The notes under the pieces: generated by a model
What the model saw: the letters and a program-made list of their open reading frames with translations, nothing else
Told to the model about the DNA's origin: nothing
Databases searched by the model: none
Translations under genes and position numbers: made by a program
Part shown: positions 20,631 to 21,130 of the stretch, one piece after another
Numbering within the stretch: position 1 is the first letter of the stretch
Layout: each line of letters opens with the position of its first letter
Assembly: GCA_016211955.1 (NCBI GenBank)
Contig: JACRHX010000047.1
Span: forward strand, 1-21,130
From: Parcubacteria group bacterium
GTDB lineage: Bacteria > Patescibacteriota > Minisyncoccia > UBA6257 > JACRHW01
Length of the DNA stretch: 21,130 nt
Direction: 5' to 3'

Positions 20631-20666
20631 AACAAAAAACCTAGCACATGCTAGGATTTTTTTATT
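20631..20666 (+). terminator. Intrinsic terminator, second identical copy
   Basis: Identical over 36 bp to 20193-20228, in direct orientation. It ends the 20282 gene. The two copies bracket that gene like a cassette. Confidence 0.9.
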
Positions 20667-20698
20667 TTCCCCAAAATGATAAATTACCCATTTATATC

Positions 20699-20849
20699 AG
20701 TTAGTTCTACTTAAACCATAAACGAATCCTCTCCTCCAGAGGCGGATCCGCCCATGGCGGAAAGTGGGAGTCACGTATTATCGCTATAATAGGGGGACTA
20801 TAACGGTCACCCCGCTTTACGATGCGTGTTGGTTTGGGTAGAACTAACT
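20699..20849. repeat. Long-armed palindromic element with TATAATAGGGGGACT core, copy 2
   Basis: Arms at 20699-20718 and 20830-20849 pair at 18 of 20 positions, and the right arm overlaps the typA stop codon. The loop holds a CCGCC-type hairpin (AGGCGGATCCGCCCATGGCGG) and the core shared with 14476-14587 (21 bp exact at 20779-20799, opposite orientation). Again the arms are unrelated to those of the other copy. Confidence 0.75.
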
Positions 20850-21130
20850 ACTTTCTTTTTGCGCGCGCTCGATCTAGATCAGTAAGAAATTCCTTACGAA
20901 GACGTACGCTTTTTGGAGTAATTTCTAAGAGCTCATCATCCTCCATTACCTCAAGACCACGCTCAATGGTAAGTTGCCATGCAGGCGCAAGCTGAATGTT
21001 ATCGTCGGTTCCAGAAGCGCGCATGTTAGTGAGCTGCTTGCCTTTGGTAGGGTTTACCGACATTGCATCACCCTTCGATGTATTTCCTATTACCATTCCT
21101 TCGTATACTTCAACGTTAGGTTCGATATAA
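20848..21130 (-). CDS. typA: Translational GTPase TypA/BipA, C-terminal part (partial)
   Basis: TypA is a ribosome-binding GTPase of the EF-G family involved in stress and ribosome assembly. Only the last 93 residues are inside the window; the gene continues past the right edge, with the GTPase domain outside. The visible part begins YIEPNVEVYEGMVIG. The hallmark block GKQLTNMRASGTDD follows, then the EDDELLEITPKSVRLRK helix-strand and a basic end DRARAKRK. This is the TypA-specific C-terminal domain, which distinguishes it from LepA and EF-G. The internal ATG at 21096 is not the start. The stop codon lies on the arm of element 20699-20849. Confidence 0.95.
   Translation of the reverse strand, partial: YIEPNVEVYEGMVIGNTSKGDAMSVNPTKGKQLTNMRASGTDDNIQLAPAWQLTIERGLEVMEDDELLEITPKSVRLRKEFLTDLDRARAKRK

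Overview
The window looks like a chromosomal segment of an uncultivated Candidate Phyla Radiation (Patescibacteria, probably Parcubacteria-like) bacterium. This rests on compact, mostly single-copy housekeeping genes with reduced or odd domain layouts: an aspartyl-tRNA synthetase without its GAD insertion, NDK with an archaeal-type insertion, SecA with an extra block and no C-terminal zinc tail, a gamma-only DnaX and a short MetK. Several small SD-led proteins of unknown function and AT-rich gaps crowded with palindromic repeats fit the same picture. The placement is an inference; no rRNA or ribosomal protein gene is present to test it.

Layout. 1-7000 is mostly minus strand: ndk, aspS, a ComEC-type metallo-hydrolase and secA, with one plus-strand small membrane protein at 2876. 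At 7.0-7.8 kb a strong plus-strand promoter drives a SpeD-like pyruvoyl decarboxylase, which meets hpf tail to tail. 7.9-8.6 kb is largely non-coding, with hairpins, a short mobile palindrome and a promoter-terminator unit that looks like a small RNA gene. 8.6-12.0 kb carries an ABC exporter and a HAD phosphatase/P-loop kinase fusion, both minus strand. 12.26-13.04 kb is a GC-rich, promoter- and terminator-bounded non-coding transcription unit, probably a large structured RNA that I could not identify. 13.2-16.9 kb holds a secreted or anchored glycoside-hydrolase-like protein, dnaX and a DDAH/amidinotransferase-family enzyme. 17.0-18.1 kb carries two small genes that appear damaged (an in-frame stop and an ACG start). 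18.2-19.45 kb is a complete SAM-I riboswitch with terminator and metK. 19.5-20.7 kb has repeats and three small SD-led genes, one frameshifted. The window ends inside typA (C-terminal part only).

Functional links: the SAM riboswitch and metK set SAM supply. SpeD belongs to the SAM decarboxylase family and the DDAH-like enzyme to the guanidino-group enzymes, so SAM/arginine/polyamine chemistry is a possible shared theme, although the genes are not in one operon. Most of the rest is housekeeping: translation (aspS, hpf, typA), secretion (secA), replication (dnaX) and nucleotides (ndk, HAD-kinase).

The most unusual content is between genes. A family of about 48-bp hairpins ending in TCCCGTTAGA/TCTAACGGGA is flanked by 4-bp direct duplications. 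Three members have another member inserted in the hairpin loop, each with its own 4-bp duplication. Other repeat cores also sit inside long self-complementary arms that are not conserved between loci, often starting exactly at a stop codon. Together these suggest mobile palindromes that land in the loops of other palindromes or terminators.
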